A stretch of DNA of 64,000 nt. Origin: Brachynemurus nebulosus. Taxonomy: Eukaryota > Arthropoda > Insecta > Neuroptera > Myrmeleontidae. The stretch spans positions 363,501 to 427,500 of the forward strand of contig JAPWDM010000016.1 in assembly GCA_035578155.1 (NCBI GenBank). Direction: 5' to 3'. Each line of letters begins with the position of its first letter. Positions within the stretch are counted from its first letter, which is position 1. Position numbers and translations under genes: made by a program. Under the pieces are notes generated by a model. The model was not told where the DNA came from, searched no databases, and worked only from the letters and a program-made list of their open reading frames with translations. Below, in pieces: positions 22,625 through 34,597 of this stretch.

Positions 22625-25149
22625 TAGTGTCCGACCGAAGGTCAGTTTGGCAGCCGAAGCCGACGCCGAAGCCAATATTCGGCTATCGTCGAAACCTTCG
22701 GCCGAAGCCGAAGCCGAAGCCGAAGGTGCAATTAAATAAAAAATACTTCCTGAAAATATAATAAATAGAATAATTAAATAGTGATTTTTTTTTATATAAA
22801 CTCATTTTTATTTTTATTTATTTATTAACATTAACACAATATTTAATAATCAAAATTAAATAATTTAATATTATAAGCTAAAAACAAAAGCTGATCGGCA
22901 TTTTCTCCACGCAAATTTGCCCTACGATCGGTGTAAATTTGTCCAGCGGCACTGAATAATTGTTCACTAGCTATGCTAGTAGGGGGAGCTGATAAATATT
23001 TGATTGCTACCTTTTTTAAGTAAACATAAGGACTCGACGACCAATACTGGAAAATATCAGTGTTCCTCAGAAATAGAGGTTCTTTTAAATATTGTTCTAA
23101 CTCGTCTTCAAAAGGCGAAAATTTTTCGGAATTTGCAAATTCGGTGGCCATTGATATTTTGTCGTGGCTGTCCCACAAATCATCTTTTAAAGATTTATTT
23201 TGCGAATTTACATTTGACGGTGAGGCCACAGGTTCGTCCGTTACTTTATAAAGGGATTTTGGAAAACTTTCTCGTAAAAATGCCAAAATTTCATTTCTTG
23301 TGTTTATGATTGCATCATGAATCACTAACTGCAAGGTGTGAGCGACACATCCAATAGAAACAAAATTTCCACAACGCATAGCCGCGTGCATATTGGCAGC
23401 ATTATCGCGAATAGCCATATGAATTTTCCCATTTATATTATATTCTGCAATAATTTCATTTAGTTTTTTTGCGATATATTCCCCTGTGTGATCTGCATTC
23501 ATGACACTAGCTGCTAATATAACTTTTTGTCTTTTAGAACCGTCAATGAAATGTGCCGTAAAACTCAATAACGAACATGTTCTCGTCGGATTACTCCAAA
23601 TATCTGTCATAAAACTGATCCATTCAGCCTTTTCAATAAGTCCAATCACATTTTTCTTTACTTTTTCGTAGGTAGCTGGCATTAAAGACGTTCTGAAAAA
23701 TTTTTCAGATTTAACTCTGTACCTCGACGGAGCCTCAGGATCAGTAAAATTAAGCCTTTGAAAAGCTTCGCCTTCAACGATATTGTAAGGCAGCATGTCA
23801 ACAATGATAAGATCCATAATCGATTTATCGATTCGTAACGAAACAGGGTGATCATCGGGCCACTGTGGTGCTGTTTTCTTTTCGATAATCTCCAGTAAAG
23901 TAGATTGTTTAATTTCTTTTTTGGCATCATGTGGTGAACTCATGTTCTCGGTTTTTCTAACTTTGTTCAAACTGTGACGCTTCTCTTCTGTTTCATAATA
24001 AATTCCCCATTAATGTTGATGAAGTTTTTTCCAAATGGTTTTTTATGTTTTTTATCGTCTGCTTTTTTGGTACAGAACTGTCGAGAGACAACGATTTATG
24101 GCATAGTTTGCAAATTGCTTTGGAGTCATTTTTAGTAAAATATTCCCAAATGGGATTGTGTCTCAATGATGATGACATTTTATAAGTTATAATATCTGAA
24201 ACAATGAAACCAATACATATCATAAATGAGTGAACGACATTATTTACGATTACGATTCACGAAAATAAAACTAACCAACTTGACAAAATGCACAAATTTT
24301 TAAGATATATTTTTTATTTTTTTAAAAAAAGAGGACTACCAAATCATCTCATAACTTCCGAGTTATTTGTATGGTATTTTTCAAAAAACGAGAAAAATGC
24401 CTTGGAAAACATACCTCTGATTCTTGTGCTATAAACAGCTGTTTTAAATATTATTGCACTTTATCGCAACACCTCTCACAGAATTGAAAATTATTTTACT
24501 ATGTACTAAGACACTTTTTAACGAATTAAATATGTAACTTTAAAAACAAAAGTAAAAAATTATCCTAGTTTTCGATTTTGCTCCCACGTCAATAAGAACT
24601 AAGAAGACAGTAAGAATTTTATTTTGAAAACAAAATTTTATATTGAATTTATTACATAATATTGAGGCTCTAGTTTGGCACAGCAGGAATCATTTTTACT
24701 AAAATGAAAGAAACAAACGTTTTGTTGGGAATTCCAAAAAATTTTATAATTATGTTGGAAGGATATTTTAAATTATTATGTAGGTTTACGTAACAATAAA
24801 CATTAAAAATTACAATAAAGCAATAAAGTTACCGTCATTCTTTTTCTCAACAAAAAAGCCGCCTAGATGGAAATTCCAAAAATTTTTATGGAACTGTAAT
24901 TCCTTTAAAAGGATATTTTAAATTATTAGGTATATAGGTTCAGGTAACAATAAACAAAAACTTTCAAAATACAGAACTATAAACGTAATTTAGGATAAAA
25001 TAAGAATAAATAAAATTACATTATGTAAAAAGATGCCACCTTCGCCTTCGGCCAGACCTTCGGCTTCTTTTTGTCCGAAGCCGAATTTGTGGCCGAAGGC
25101 GCGTTAAGTGGCCGAAGGTGGCCGAAGCCGAAGCTTCGGTCGGACACTA
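22625..25149. mobile_element. hAT transposon, 2525 bp, with 8-bp target duplication
   Basis: Both ends carry TAGTGTCCGACCGAAG as an inverted repeat. The flanks are CCTACAAT (22617-22624) and CCTACAAT (25150-25157), the 8-bp duplication expected for hAT. Subterminal regions are packed with (GCCGAA)n-type motifs in opposite orientation (22650-22728 and 25037-25135), probable transposase binding sites. It carries a transposase gene with an internal deletion. Non-coding 24240-25020 contains a diverged direct repeat (about 24755 and 24905). Confidence 0.92.
22843..24178 (-). pseudogene. hAT transposase (ZBED-like) with frameshift and internal deletion
   Basis: The N-terminal piece from ATG 24178 contains a BED-finger pattern (IWEYFTKND, CKLCHKSL, then IKNIKNHLE with the His). 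It stops at 23993. The main frame (23970-22843, 375 aa) has the RNase H-like fold start (FMTDIWSNPTRTCSLLSFTA), then IRDNAANMHAAMR and GCVAHTLQLVIHDA. It ends with the hAT dimerisation block (YLSAPPTSIASEQLFSAAG). Relatives have about 200-250 more residues, including an RWNS segment, between the HTLQL motif and the C-terminal block. Here a jump follows ILAFLRE, so the copy is internally deleted. The N-terminal finger and main frame differ by one frame. Confidence 0.85.
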
Positions 25150-25157
25150 CCTACAAT

Positions 25158-25431
25158 AGATAGTATTTTCTATACCCAAATAAGGGATTATTACGAAAAG
25201 AAATAATTTTAAACATAAGTTCAAGTACCAAGTATAAAAAAAAAATCATTTACATTATTCTCCGAAATTTTAAGATGAGTAGATAATAAAGTATTTATTG
25301 CTATGCATCTGATTTAAATAACTGACCTAATTTATATTTACACCTCCATAAATTCAATTATAATAAAACTTCATATTTAATAAATTGAGTGTAACTAAGT
25401 AATTTATTCCACATGAATCTTCAGTCAGTAA
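25158..25431. other. No gene seen
   Basis: Continuation of the pre-hAT sequence; AT-rich, nothing recognised. Confidence 0.4.
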
Positions 25432-25956
25432 TAGAGATACTCACGAGAGTGATTTTCTTAATCCATTCCCGCCCACTCACGATTATACTCATCGCTCAAG
25501 TTCACTCCCATTCCCGTCGAAAAATTGTCACTTCTGCCCGTTTCCTTCAAATTAGTCCCGTTCCCGGTAGAACCAGTTTTATACCCATCGCTCCCGTTCA
25601 ATCCCATTTCCATAGAAAATTGTCACTTCTGCCCGTTTCCTTCAAATTAGTCCCGTTCCCGGTGAACCTGTTTTATACCCATCGCTCCCGTTCACTCCCA
25701 TTTCCATAGAAAAATTGTCACTTCTGCACGTTTCCTTCAAATTAGTCCCGAACCCGTTTTCTTTATTTCCGGTCCCGCTTTATCAAAAAAATTTTTAATT
25801 TTAAATAACGAAAATAAAAATGTAACATTCCCAGCATATTTATCCACTCCCGTCCGTTTCAATTCCCGTCAAAAAATTTCCACATCTGCGCGTTCCCGTT
25901 CCCGCCGGTAAGACTCGAGAGGACCTTTAAAACTCTCGGTCCGATTTCTATCTCTA
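25432..25956. mobile_element. Small TIR element with C-rich internal tandem repeat
   Basis: The ends TAGAGATA (25432) and TATCTCTA (25956) are inverted, and CGAGAGT recurs inside both. The interior has two to three units of about 100 bp with TTCCTTCAAATTAGTCCCG and ACCCATCGCTCCCGTTCA. Flanking 8-mers GTCAGTAA and ATCGATAA match only in part, so an old hAT-type insertion is a guess. Confidence 0.5.
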
Positions 25957-25959
25957 ATC

Positions 25960-27035
25960 GATAATAAATGATTCTGTATTAATAAATTGAGAGTTAATAT
26001 TTCTGTACCAAATTCCATTGAAATCGTTTCAGTGATTTTGTCGTGATTGAATGATTGGTTTTGTATCCCATAGAAACCTCCTATCGAAACAAAATCATTC
26101 TAGGTGCGTATTCAAGGTAAATAGCGTTTGTATACAAAGTTAATCACATTTAGTTCAGTCATTTTAGTGTAATGGAATAACTAATCTAGTGTCCCACGGG
26201 AACTTTCAATCGGGGTAACGTTATTCTCTGTGTTAACTCAGCATAAATAGTGTCTGTGTACAAAATTTTATCAAATTCGGTTTTAGCAATACGTGACTGA
26301 GTAATTGGGATTGTATCTCCCAGGAACATTCAATTGGGATAAAACTATCCTATGTGTTATTAAAATAATTCCAGTATGTATTCATAGTAAATAGTTTCTA
26401 TATACCAATTTCACCGAATTCAGTTCAGTCATTTTGCTGTGGTTAAGTAACTGGTTTTGTATCCCACAGGAATCCTGAATCGGGATAAGATTATTCTATG
26501 TGTTAATTCAGGAAAAATATTGCCTGTACATCAAATTCCATCGGATTCGGTTCAGTTATTTGAGCGGGATTGAGTAACTGAATTTGTATCCCTCAGGAAC
26601 ATGAAAACGGGATAAAATTATCCTATGTCTTATTAAAATTACTCCTGTATGTATCCATAGTAAATTGTTTCTATATACCAATTTCATCGAATTCAGTTCA
26701 GTCATTTTGCTGTGGTTAAGTGATTGGTTTTGTATCCCACAGGAGCCTTGAATCGGGATAAGATTATTCTATGTGTTAATTCAGGATAAATATTGCCTGT
26801 AAATCAAATTCCGTCGGATTCGTTTCAGTTATTTGAGCGGGATTGATTAATTGGTTTTGTATCCCCCAGGAACATGAAATCGGGATAAAATTTAGCCTAT
26901 GTGTTAAGTCAGTGTATAAGAAGTTTGTACGTAAAATTTTATCAAAATTCGTTCAGCCGTTTTGGCGTGATTGAGCAACAAACATCCAAACTTTCACATT
27001 TATAGTATTATTAAGATTAAGATTAAGATTAAGAT
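25960..27035 (+). repeat. Degenerate tandem array of about 135-145 bp units, RTE/SINE-like 3' end
   Basis: About seven units containing GGTTTTGTATCCCACAGGA, AATCGGGATAAGATTATTC and AATTCGGTTCAGTCATTTT. Alternate units are most alike, so there is also a higher-order period near 270 bp. The array ends AACAAACATCCAAACTTTCA, CATTTATAGTATTA and then (AAGATT)n, a recurrent insect retroposon 3' end. Confidence 0.75.
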
Positions 27036-27668
27036 TTTAGATATAGAGAAAAAACCCAATACTTTAAAATATTCTTCGTTTGGGTCGTATCGCAAGTGGC
27101 GATACATCCCATTTGAATGTGTTAGTGTAGAACTTAATTTCTTAGATGACACCCACAGGCTTATGTATTTCTTTAAGATAAAACCAGTCTAGTAAAAAAA
27201 GAGGAGCAATTAATTTTCTGTTCATTTTTAAACTCTGTCACACTCTCTCATAATACTGTTATTAAAAACGTTTTCTTTTATTTTTGTTACATGTTTGTAT
27301 AGCCAATAGTACTATTTCTTTTTATTAGACACCAATGGATATGTACCCAAATATTTTTGGTAAAAATCCTGCTGTAACATTTTATACTAAGGTCCGATAT
27401 ATTTTGGTAAAAATGTACATTTTATGACTGTTTATTGCTTGCAGATGTTTTAATAAAATTTTATAAATTTTTCTAAACAAATAATTATGCATTTACATCT
27501 TGTATGTACACAATACAGGTAATAAGGGATTTCTCGTATATTTGTTTTTTCAGTTCAAAATACAAAATTGTGTTAACAGTTCACATTTGAGAAAAGTCTT
27601 CTTAATAGAGTTATTCAAATTGTTTAACTGTTAAAATTAATACATTTAATAAAATAAAGTTTATCAAA
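27036..27668. other. Upstream region of the P-type transposase; no gene seen
   Basis: AT-rich. It has a short palindrome (ATCGCAAGTGGCGAT) at about 27089. No terminal inverted repeat of the P-type element could be identified here. Confidence 0.4.
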
Positions 27669-28199
27669 ATGAATTTTTCAAGGAAAGATTTAAGGAAAAC
27701 TAGCTCTAAGTGCTGCATACAGTCATGTAAAGCATCGAAACGTAACACCGAAAACTTAAAATTATTTTGTTTTCCAACAAATGATCCACAATTACGTGAT
27801 AAATGGTTACAAAAGTGCGGTTTAATGCCATCGTCATTAGTGAAATCAAAATATGTTTGTAGTAAACATTTTTCACCTGAGTGTTTCGGCAAGAAAAGAC
27901 TAAAAAAAGGTTCAGTTCCAACATTATTTTTAAACAGTGTGAATATTTGTGTAAGTGCTAAAGACGAGTCTGTTAATTTCAGTGAAGAAAACAGTGAGTT
28001 TTTAAAAGTAAATTTAACAGATTCTTTTAAAACTTATTCTGCCCCTTCAAAGACAATTGCATCGGAATTATCTGTCGATGAACTATTATTTTTGAAATCT
28101 TCAGCCAGGCCCCAATCAGATGGTTTTGAAAGTGTTCCTAAAGAACGGAAAATATCAATTATTTATAAAAAAATATTTAAAAAAGGTTGCCGAATGTAA
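27669..28199 (+). pseudogene. THAP/P-type transposase, N-terminal part
   Basis: 176 codons from ATG 27669. The THAP zinc finger is at residues about 13-85: CCIQSC, then FCFPTN, a Trp near 60, VCSKHFSPECF with the third Cys and His, and GSVPTLFL closing the domain. These match the C2CH THAP consensus ending in an AVPTIF-like box. The frame runs out at 28199, but the protein clearly continues in the +1 frame from about 28170. A one-base change in the A runs at 28166-28176 is the likely break. Confidence 0.85.
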
Positions 28200-29353
28200 A
28201 AAGTTAAAAAGTTATATAAAAGGATTAAAACGAAAAATTAATTTATTAACAAAAATTGTACAGCGACAAAAACAAAAAAAATTATTTTATAAGTCTAAAT
28301 TGGAAGAGCCTTTCCCGACCAAAATCGATTTATTGAAAAATATTAATGATTATTCGAAAATATTTTGTAAAATGCTGTTGTTCCATGATGACAGAACGAG
28401 GTGGCTAGAGAACGAAAAATATGTTGCACTAAATATATATTTTCGTTCTCCAAGTGCATATAAATTTATGAGAGAAAAATTAAATTTCAATTTACCTTCA
28501 GTTGTTTCATTAAATAACTGGTTGCCAATAAAAAACTTACACCCAGGATTCAATTCTATTTTAATAGAAAAATTGGAAGAAAGAGGCAAAAATATGAGCG
28601 ATTCGGATAGGAACATAATTTTATTATTTGACGAAATATCCATAAAACGGGGACTTCGATATAATGTGTTGTCGGATGAAATAGACGGAGTAGAGGACAC
28701 TGGTTTTGAAAGAACGGGTCGGACTAGAAAATACATTTTAACTTTTATGATTAGAGGTATGTTCTCCAATTATAAGTATATTTTAAATTACTTTGTCTCT
28801 GATAAACCAATGCAGGGTAGTTTAATTAGGAAAATTGTAGACAAAAACATCGAAACTTTGAATAATATTGGATACACTATTCGTGCCCTAGTGTGTGATC
28901 AAGGATCCAATAATCGGAAGTGTCAGAAAGAATTAGGAATTACCCAACTGTCACCATATTATATAAAGAATGAAACTAATTGTAAGATTTATGGTTTGTA
29001 TGATATTTGCCATTTAATAAAATCGTTGAGGAACTCGTTACTAAAATCAGATTTTTATACCCCAGATGGTATTGTCTCATGGGGCCCTGTTATAGAATTA
29101 CGGGAGTCAGATAAAGTTAACTCAACAAGAGTTTGTACTTCCCTCACGGATCGACATGTGTTTCCGAACGATTTTGAAAAAATGAGTGTGAAATTGGCAA
29201 CACAAGTACTAAGTAAGAGTGTAGTAGCAGGTTTAAGGACAATGTACAAACTAAATAAGTTTTCTCCATTAAATTCAGAAAAAGCAGAATCAACTGCAGC
29301 ATTTTTTGAAAAGATTGATAGACTATTTGACTGCTTAAATACTAAAACTTTAT
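28120..29353 (+). pseudogene. THAP/P-type transposase, catalytic part, interrupted
   Basis: Beginning inside the coiled-coil-like Lys/Leu-rich stretch (KKLKSYIKGLKRKINLL), this frame carries the P-element RNase H-like domain. LLFDEISIKRGLRYN has the first Asp region, RALVCDQGSNNRKC the second, and DICHLIKSLRNSLL is the conserved block after it. It then runs into KMSVKLATQVLSKSV and FEKIDRLFDCLNTKTL. At 29354 the frame enters an inserted element, adding only repeats of an 11-residue phrase before stopping at 29487. Coding resumes at 31022 in the same reading frame once the insertion and one target copy are removed. Confidence 0.88.
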
Positions 29354-31012
29354 GGATGTGGCTATTTATACATACAGTATGTATACGAAATTGGCTATTT
29401 ATACATACAGTATGTATACGCAATTGGTTATTTATACATACAGTATGTATACGAAACTGGCTATTTATACATACAATATGTATATGAAATATTTTGTTTA
29501 AACATGCAGTATGTATACGCAGTTAACTACTTATTCACAATTACCGTAACTTTTGATGTATACTGCGCACATTGAGCACCAAAAATATCGTCCAAATTTC
29601 GTGGTGCGCGTATTAAAATGGACTTTTCCACTGGTGACAGTAAAATAACTTATAATAACAAATTTATCGATTCTAATAATAACGAATTTCTCGCGTACCA
29701 CCGATTGAATTTTGTATAATTTTTTTAGCTTAAGAACGGATTTTTGGGGGCGCGAACCGGAAGTTGCATATCTGAGGACTAAAAAAAGGTTTTCTTTATT
29801 ATGGTAATAAAAAATAGAGGCAGATTCTTATAGAATTTGATAAGTGGAACAAAAATGGAAGAACAAATTTTTTCGATATCCTGTTTAGTTTTCGAGATAA
29901 TATGTGTTGTATTTCTAAAACTTACTATGAGATAATGGATTGTATATTACACACATACACATACACATATACGTAATATTAATTTTTACGAATATAAACT
30001 CAGTTTTAAATATAATTTTTGAATGGTATATTTTGGTTTTTATTCATAGAAATTAGTGAAAAATGAACGGAACATCACCAATGAAACCTCTTTCTTGGGC
30101 AAATGGTAATTATTTATAAATGTGTCTCGGCGTGTAACCACTTCAAAATTATTTAATTACCCTTTTCCTGAAAATGAGGTTTCAGTGATGTCGTCCGGTC
30201 CATTTACCACTTACTTCGATCAATACAAGCCGTAATATACCTACAATAATTGTCTATCCAATATAGTAAGTTTGACAAATTTGACACGTAATATCACGAA
30301 AACTAAGCAAAATATTGAAAAACTTCATTCTTTCTTTTTTGTGCTACTCACCAAGTTCCATAAGAATCGATCTTTATTTTTTGTTACTGTGGTAACAGAA
30401 AACATCTTTTAGTAACCCTTAGGCTTGGAATTCGAAGGGTAGAAAAATACCCTTCCGGTCAGCGTCGCCAAAAATCCGTTTAGGGGGTAACTTCTTAAGC
30501 CAAAAAGATTATGTAAAAAAATAATTCAGTTCAATCGGAGGTATTCGGTTTTTATAATTGTGTAGTTATTATAAAAATATTAATTGTAATAATAGCGCAT
30601 TCAGTCAGTATGTATAAGTAGCCAACTACGTAATCAGTTTGGTCTAGGTACATAACTACCTACTGCAGGTTTAAATAGCCAATTCAGTATACACATATCG
30701 TCAGCTAAGTATTGGTTTGTACCAAGTCAACTTTTTAAATATTTTTTCTAGATAGTTGTTTTGTTAGTTTTGGACATTGAGGAAGCCGAAACCACTATCA
30801 GAAAATTTTTTTTTTAAAATTGACTTGGTACAAACCAATACTCAGCTGACTATATGTATTAAACAGCCAATTTCATATACATACTATATATGTATAAATA
30901 GCCAATTTCGTATACATACTGTATGTATAAATAGCCAATTGCGTATACATACTGTATGTATAAATAGCCAATTGCGTATACATACTGTATGTATAAATTA
31001 ATAGCCACATCC
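29354..31012. mobile_element. Long-TIR fold-back insertion, 1659 bp, with 9-bp target duplication
   Basis: It begins GGATGTGGCTATTTATACAT and ends with the inverse (AATAGCCACATCC). The flanks are AAACTTTAT at 29345-29353 and 31013-31021. A 9-bp duplication with long TIRs points to a Mutator-like origin. Each TIR is built of 33-bp tandem units containing ATACATACAGTATGTAT, four to five on the left (29360-29520) and four on the right (30870-31000). The middle has no ORF of note. Confidence 0.88.
30700..30848. repeat. Hairpin inside the 29354-31012 insertion
   Basis: AAGTATTGGTTTGTACCAAGT and the inverse ACTTGGTACAAACCAATACT are about 95 bp apart, with CAGCT extending the pairing on both sides. 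The loop has no ORF. It may be a further nested MITE scrap. Confidence 0.75.
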
Positions 31013-31021
31013 AAACTTTAT

Positions 31022-31989
31022 ATGATCCAAATCCTTATAAGACTCCTTTAAAACTAAATAATATAACATATAAATACTTACTAGAAATGATTCAGTATTT
31101 ACAAGAAATTAAATTTAAAACTAAGTGCAATGTGTTCTGGTTAAGTGGACTGGTACAAACTATAAAAGGAATTATTCAATTATGCAATGGAATGTTGGGA
31201 CCTTCAAGAGATTTTATCCTGACATCAAGATTTAATCAAGATGTCATTGAAAATACCTTTTCTCATATAAGAGCAAAGGGAGGTTTTAACAGAAATCCAA
31301 CCGTCCATGATTTCAACTTAATAGTTGCAAAATTTATGTCAATAAAATTTCTAAATTTTTCCGACTCCACAAATTGTGAAATGGACGAAGATGAATTACT
31401 GGATGTGGATTGGCAAGGTACAACCTCGTCAAATTTAGATGTTAGTGAAAATGGCCAAAATATTTGTCATAATAATATGAACATAGAAATTAAAAATGAT
31501 TTTGATAATATTATTGAACATCTCGAATTTGGAAATACTACTGATTGTGAGTCTAACATAAATACACCGTTGCAATATACTTCCATGAGGTATTTTATTT
31601 GTTTCGTAGCTCACAAACTACTTCCGAAATTTAATTGTAGCCGGTGCCGTGATTACTTAATTAAATCATCGGACGAAATAGAATTACCGTCAGAATATTT
31701 AATTCATTTTAAAAATTTTTCTCGAACTTCAAATTTTGGCAGTTTGAAAGCACCGACCACCGAATTTTTTGATATGTGTAAGCTTCACATTACTATATTT
31801 GAAGATATTTTCCATAATCATCTTCATATTCGAAATATAAAGGAAACTATAGCTGGAATATGTATCGAATCTACAATGAAAATTGATAAGTTCAGTGATT
31901 GGTTCAACGAAAAGGATGTTTGTATAGACCATCGAAAAAAAATCCTAGATTATATGCTTGTTGTATTGCTAAGGAAAAATTGTGCATGA
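31022..31989 (+). pseudogene. THAP/P-type transposase, C-terminal part
   Basis: The frame is open from the end of the insertion to TGA 31989. It contains FWLSGLVQTIKGI, then RFNQDVIENTFSHIRAKGG, the Q-D-x-x-E-N-x-F-x-x-IR motif typical of P-type transposases. RYFICFVAHKLLPKFNCSRC follows with the late Cys pair. Together with 27669-29353 this makes a near-complete protein with only one frameshift and one insertion, so the source copy was intact recently. Confidence 0.88.
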
Positions 31990-33566
31990 TTTACTAACCA
32001 CCATATTTTGTCTAAACATTCAAAAGTGCAAATTTTATCAAATTAATTAACTTTTTTTTGCATGATGAAATTGTAAATATATTGTAAATATACTTATATA
32101 ATTATGTTTTGAATGGTGGATGGATAGGGCTCTTGGCGAACCTACCACCTTAAATAAAAGAGATCAGCGCGCTATGGTGCTACCGCCAGGTGGTGTGAAA
32201 ACTCATCAAACCAGCTACGGTTCTCAATATTATGAGAACCACAAAATAATTTAAATAAGGGTATTTAATATTTATTACACAAATTCTATTTATTTATTAT
32301 AAATTTCGAAATAAAATATATATTTATTTTATATTATTCCCGAATTATAAACATTTTAATAAATATGAAAATCTTCCTAAAACTCCGTTTTTTATTTTAT
32401 AATTTACTGTACCTACTATTATCTATATTATTTTAGTGTGTAATCAAATTGTCCAATTGTTTTATCTTAGCACTTACAATACTATGAAATTTTTTCTTAG
32501 TGTGTAACCAAATGACTGTGGATCATATTGTTCTTATTTATTATATATATTTTATCATTTTTTAAAACTTGTTTTAAAAATCCGAGCTCTGCTAATTTAT
32601 ACCATTCGTATTTATATCCATTCTTCAGTTATGAAACGAGAATCTTCACACAAGAAATACAACGTTAGTCTACTAGGCATACATCATAAATCACAAGGTA
32701 AGAAGTATCTATTCAAGTTAGAAAGAATAAAAAGATTTTTTGATCTTGTTTTTTACTTTTCGATTGGTCAAATATTGCAATATTCGATTGGTCAAATATT
32801 GCAAATGGGTGTAAGTTTCCAAAAACACTAATACACACACATATTAAATACATATTTGGTTTCGACAAATTTCAACTGAGATCAATCGGTCGCATTTACG
32901 TTTTTTCTCTATGTCTAACAATATTATATTTACTGCTATGGTCATATTTATTGAAAACGGACAACAGTTTAAATAAAAAAAAAAAGGTTTTAGGATAACA
33001 ATTATTGGCGATGTTTTGCATAAAATGAATAGGACAACCTAACAGGGGTGCTCCTTATTGATACTTTAATGGTCATGGGCGCTGTATGTGCACCGTCAAG
33101 TAAAACCTAACTAACTAAGACACAACGCTGTACTACGTCAACAATTCTATATATAAAGTGTATTAGTTGTCAAAATACTTCGTTAGGGGGGTGTTTCGTC
33201 ATTATAGATTATGACCATCAACGTGTTAAAATGCCGACTATTAAAATGAAAAAACCGATAATGCTGTAATTAGTATTGGTTTAATCTCTAATGGACATTA
33301 ATATTATAAATAAAATTATAAAAAAGATTTTTGAACATAAATATACATGATAAACCATCTAAAGACAAAAAAACGCCGTGAGCAGCGGAGCCCCATCACG
33401 GAAGTCGAATTTTTCCTTTCATCTTCGGTATTGAATGTCTACAAGCGAAATGTAATTGAAAGTCCACATGCGATTTGCCATTTTGATGGTTTCAAAACTG
33501 ATTATGAGTGTCCGGTTGATCGGGGCTTTAAAAAAAGGTTTTAAGTTTTTAAGGGCTGAATCTCAG
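31990..33566. other. Downstream region, no gene seen
   Basis: AT-rich. A 22-bp direct repeat (TTCGATTGGTCAAATATTGCA, twice) lies at about 32758-32802. A short palindrome (GGTGG...CCACC) is near 32115-32147. No TIR of the P-type element was found. Confidence 0.4.
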
Positions 33567-33568
33567 TA

Positions 33569-34597
33569 GGGGAGAGCGGGCTATGCCGTACACTTAAGGG
33601 GGAGCTGTTATTGTTCATCTAATATCGAGTATAAAATTATAAGAAAATTAGCAATATATAATTTGGACAATTGGCTACTGATTTCACACAAAGAAATTTG
33701 AATTATTCCACTGTTTACATATTTAAATTAAATTACAAAAAAGTGTCTCTGTACGAAATAGCCCCGGGGGTCGGAACTATTCCGTACGGTAGGAGGGGCT
33801 ATACCGTACAGTAAAAAAATCATCTTGTTAAGGAAGTAAATAAGAGTAATGCAATAAATTATTGTAAAAAAATCATCTTGTTAAGGAAGTAAATAAGAGT
33901 AATGCAATAAATTATTGTAGAAAACACATTTTATTATTTATTGTCGACTCAACTAAGAAACAACATAACGTAACTTGTATTATCGGTATATTTAGTTCAG
34001 CTTATAAAAGTATAAAAAGTGTTAGGTTAACTTTTATCAAAAAAAGTGATAAATTTTAGAGAACGAAAGTATTTTATTTAAAGTTTATACGTTTAAACAA
34101 AAATCACAAGTAAAATTATTTGCAGACTCGGCAGACTTTATTGTATTTCCTGCATCAACTACAATTTATTAATGTTACCATATTAAACCATTTGGGGCTA
34201 AGTCGTACACTTCTGTACGGTTTAGCCCCATCCTGTACCTTGTGGGAGTTTCATAACCTAACCTCAAATTCCGTCGCCTAACTAGTCTTCACTAGTGATC
34301 AAGAGAGAGCTTAAGAAAAGTAATTTCTCATGATCTTATCGCTATTAGCTCATAAGTAAAGGTTTTCCACCCAACTCTTATTTGGCAGTGCCCCAAAATT
34401 ATAAGAGAAATAATAAAAACAAGTTTTTTCACCGTTATATTGGCATTTATACGCACAGCGGAACGAACTCAATCCTGTAATTTTCCGCGGTCAGGCGCTA
34501 GGTTGCGACAACGATTGGACTTGTCTAGCTTGAAATCTAGACACGAAAAAAAAGTGTACGGTTTAGCCTCGCTGTACGATATAGCCCCGCTCTCCCC
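33569..34597. mobile_element. TA-flanked TIR element with repeated GGGGCTA..CGTAC motifs
   Basis: It begins GGGGAGAGCGGGCTATGCCG and ends with the inverse (GATATAGCCCCGCTCTCCCC), with TA on both sides. The motif AGCCCC/GGGGCT next to CGTAC recurs inside in both orientations at about 33765-33810, 34195-34230 and 34555-34590, forming small palindromes. A 53-bp tandem duplication lies at 33812-33917. There is no transposase, so it is non-autonomous. Confidence 0.82.

Noticed and set aside
25413..25709. 98-codon frame as a gene
   Set aside because: It consists of a tandem C-rich repeat inside a small TIR element, with repeated peptide units and no domain.
28350..28769. 139-codon minus-strand frame
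   Set aside because: It is the antisense shadow of the P-type transposase catalytic frame.
29360..29520. Regular 33-bp repeats as a CRISPR array
   Set aside because: The repeats are contiguous with no unique spacers, are mirrored at the other end of the insertion, and the DNA is eukaryotic.
32061..32075. CATGATGAAAT as a Drosophila P-element terminus
   Set aside because: Only 11 bases match and there is no inverted partner near the THAP transposase; chance is likely.
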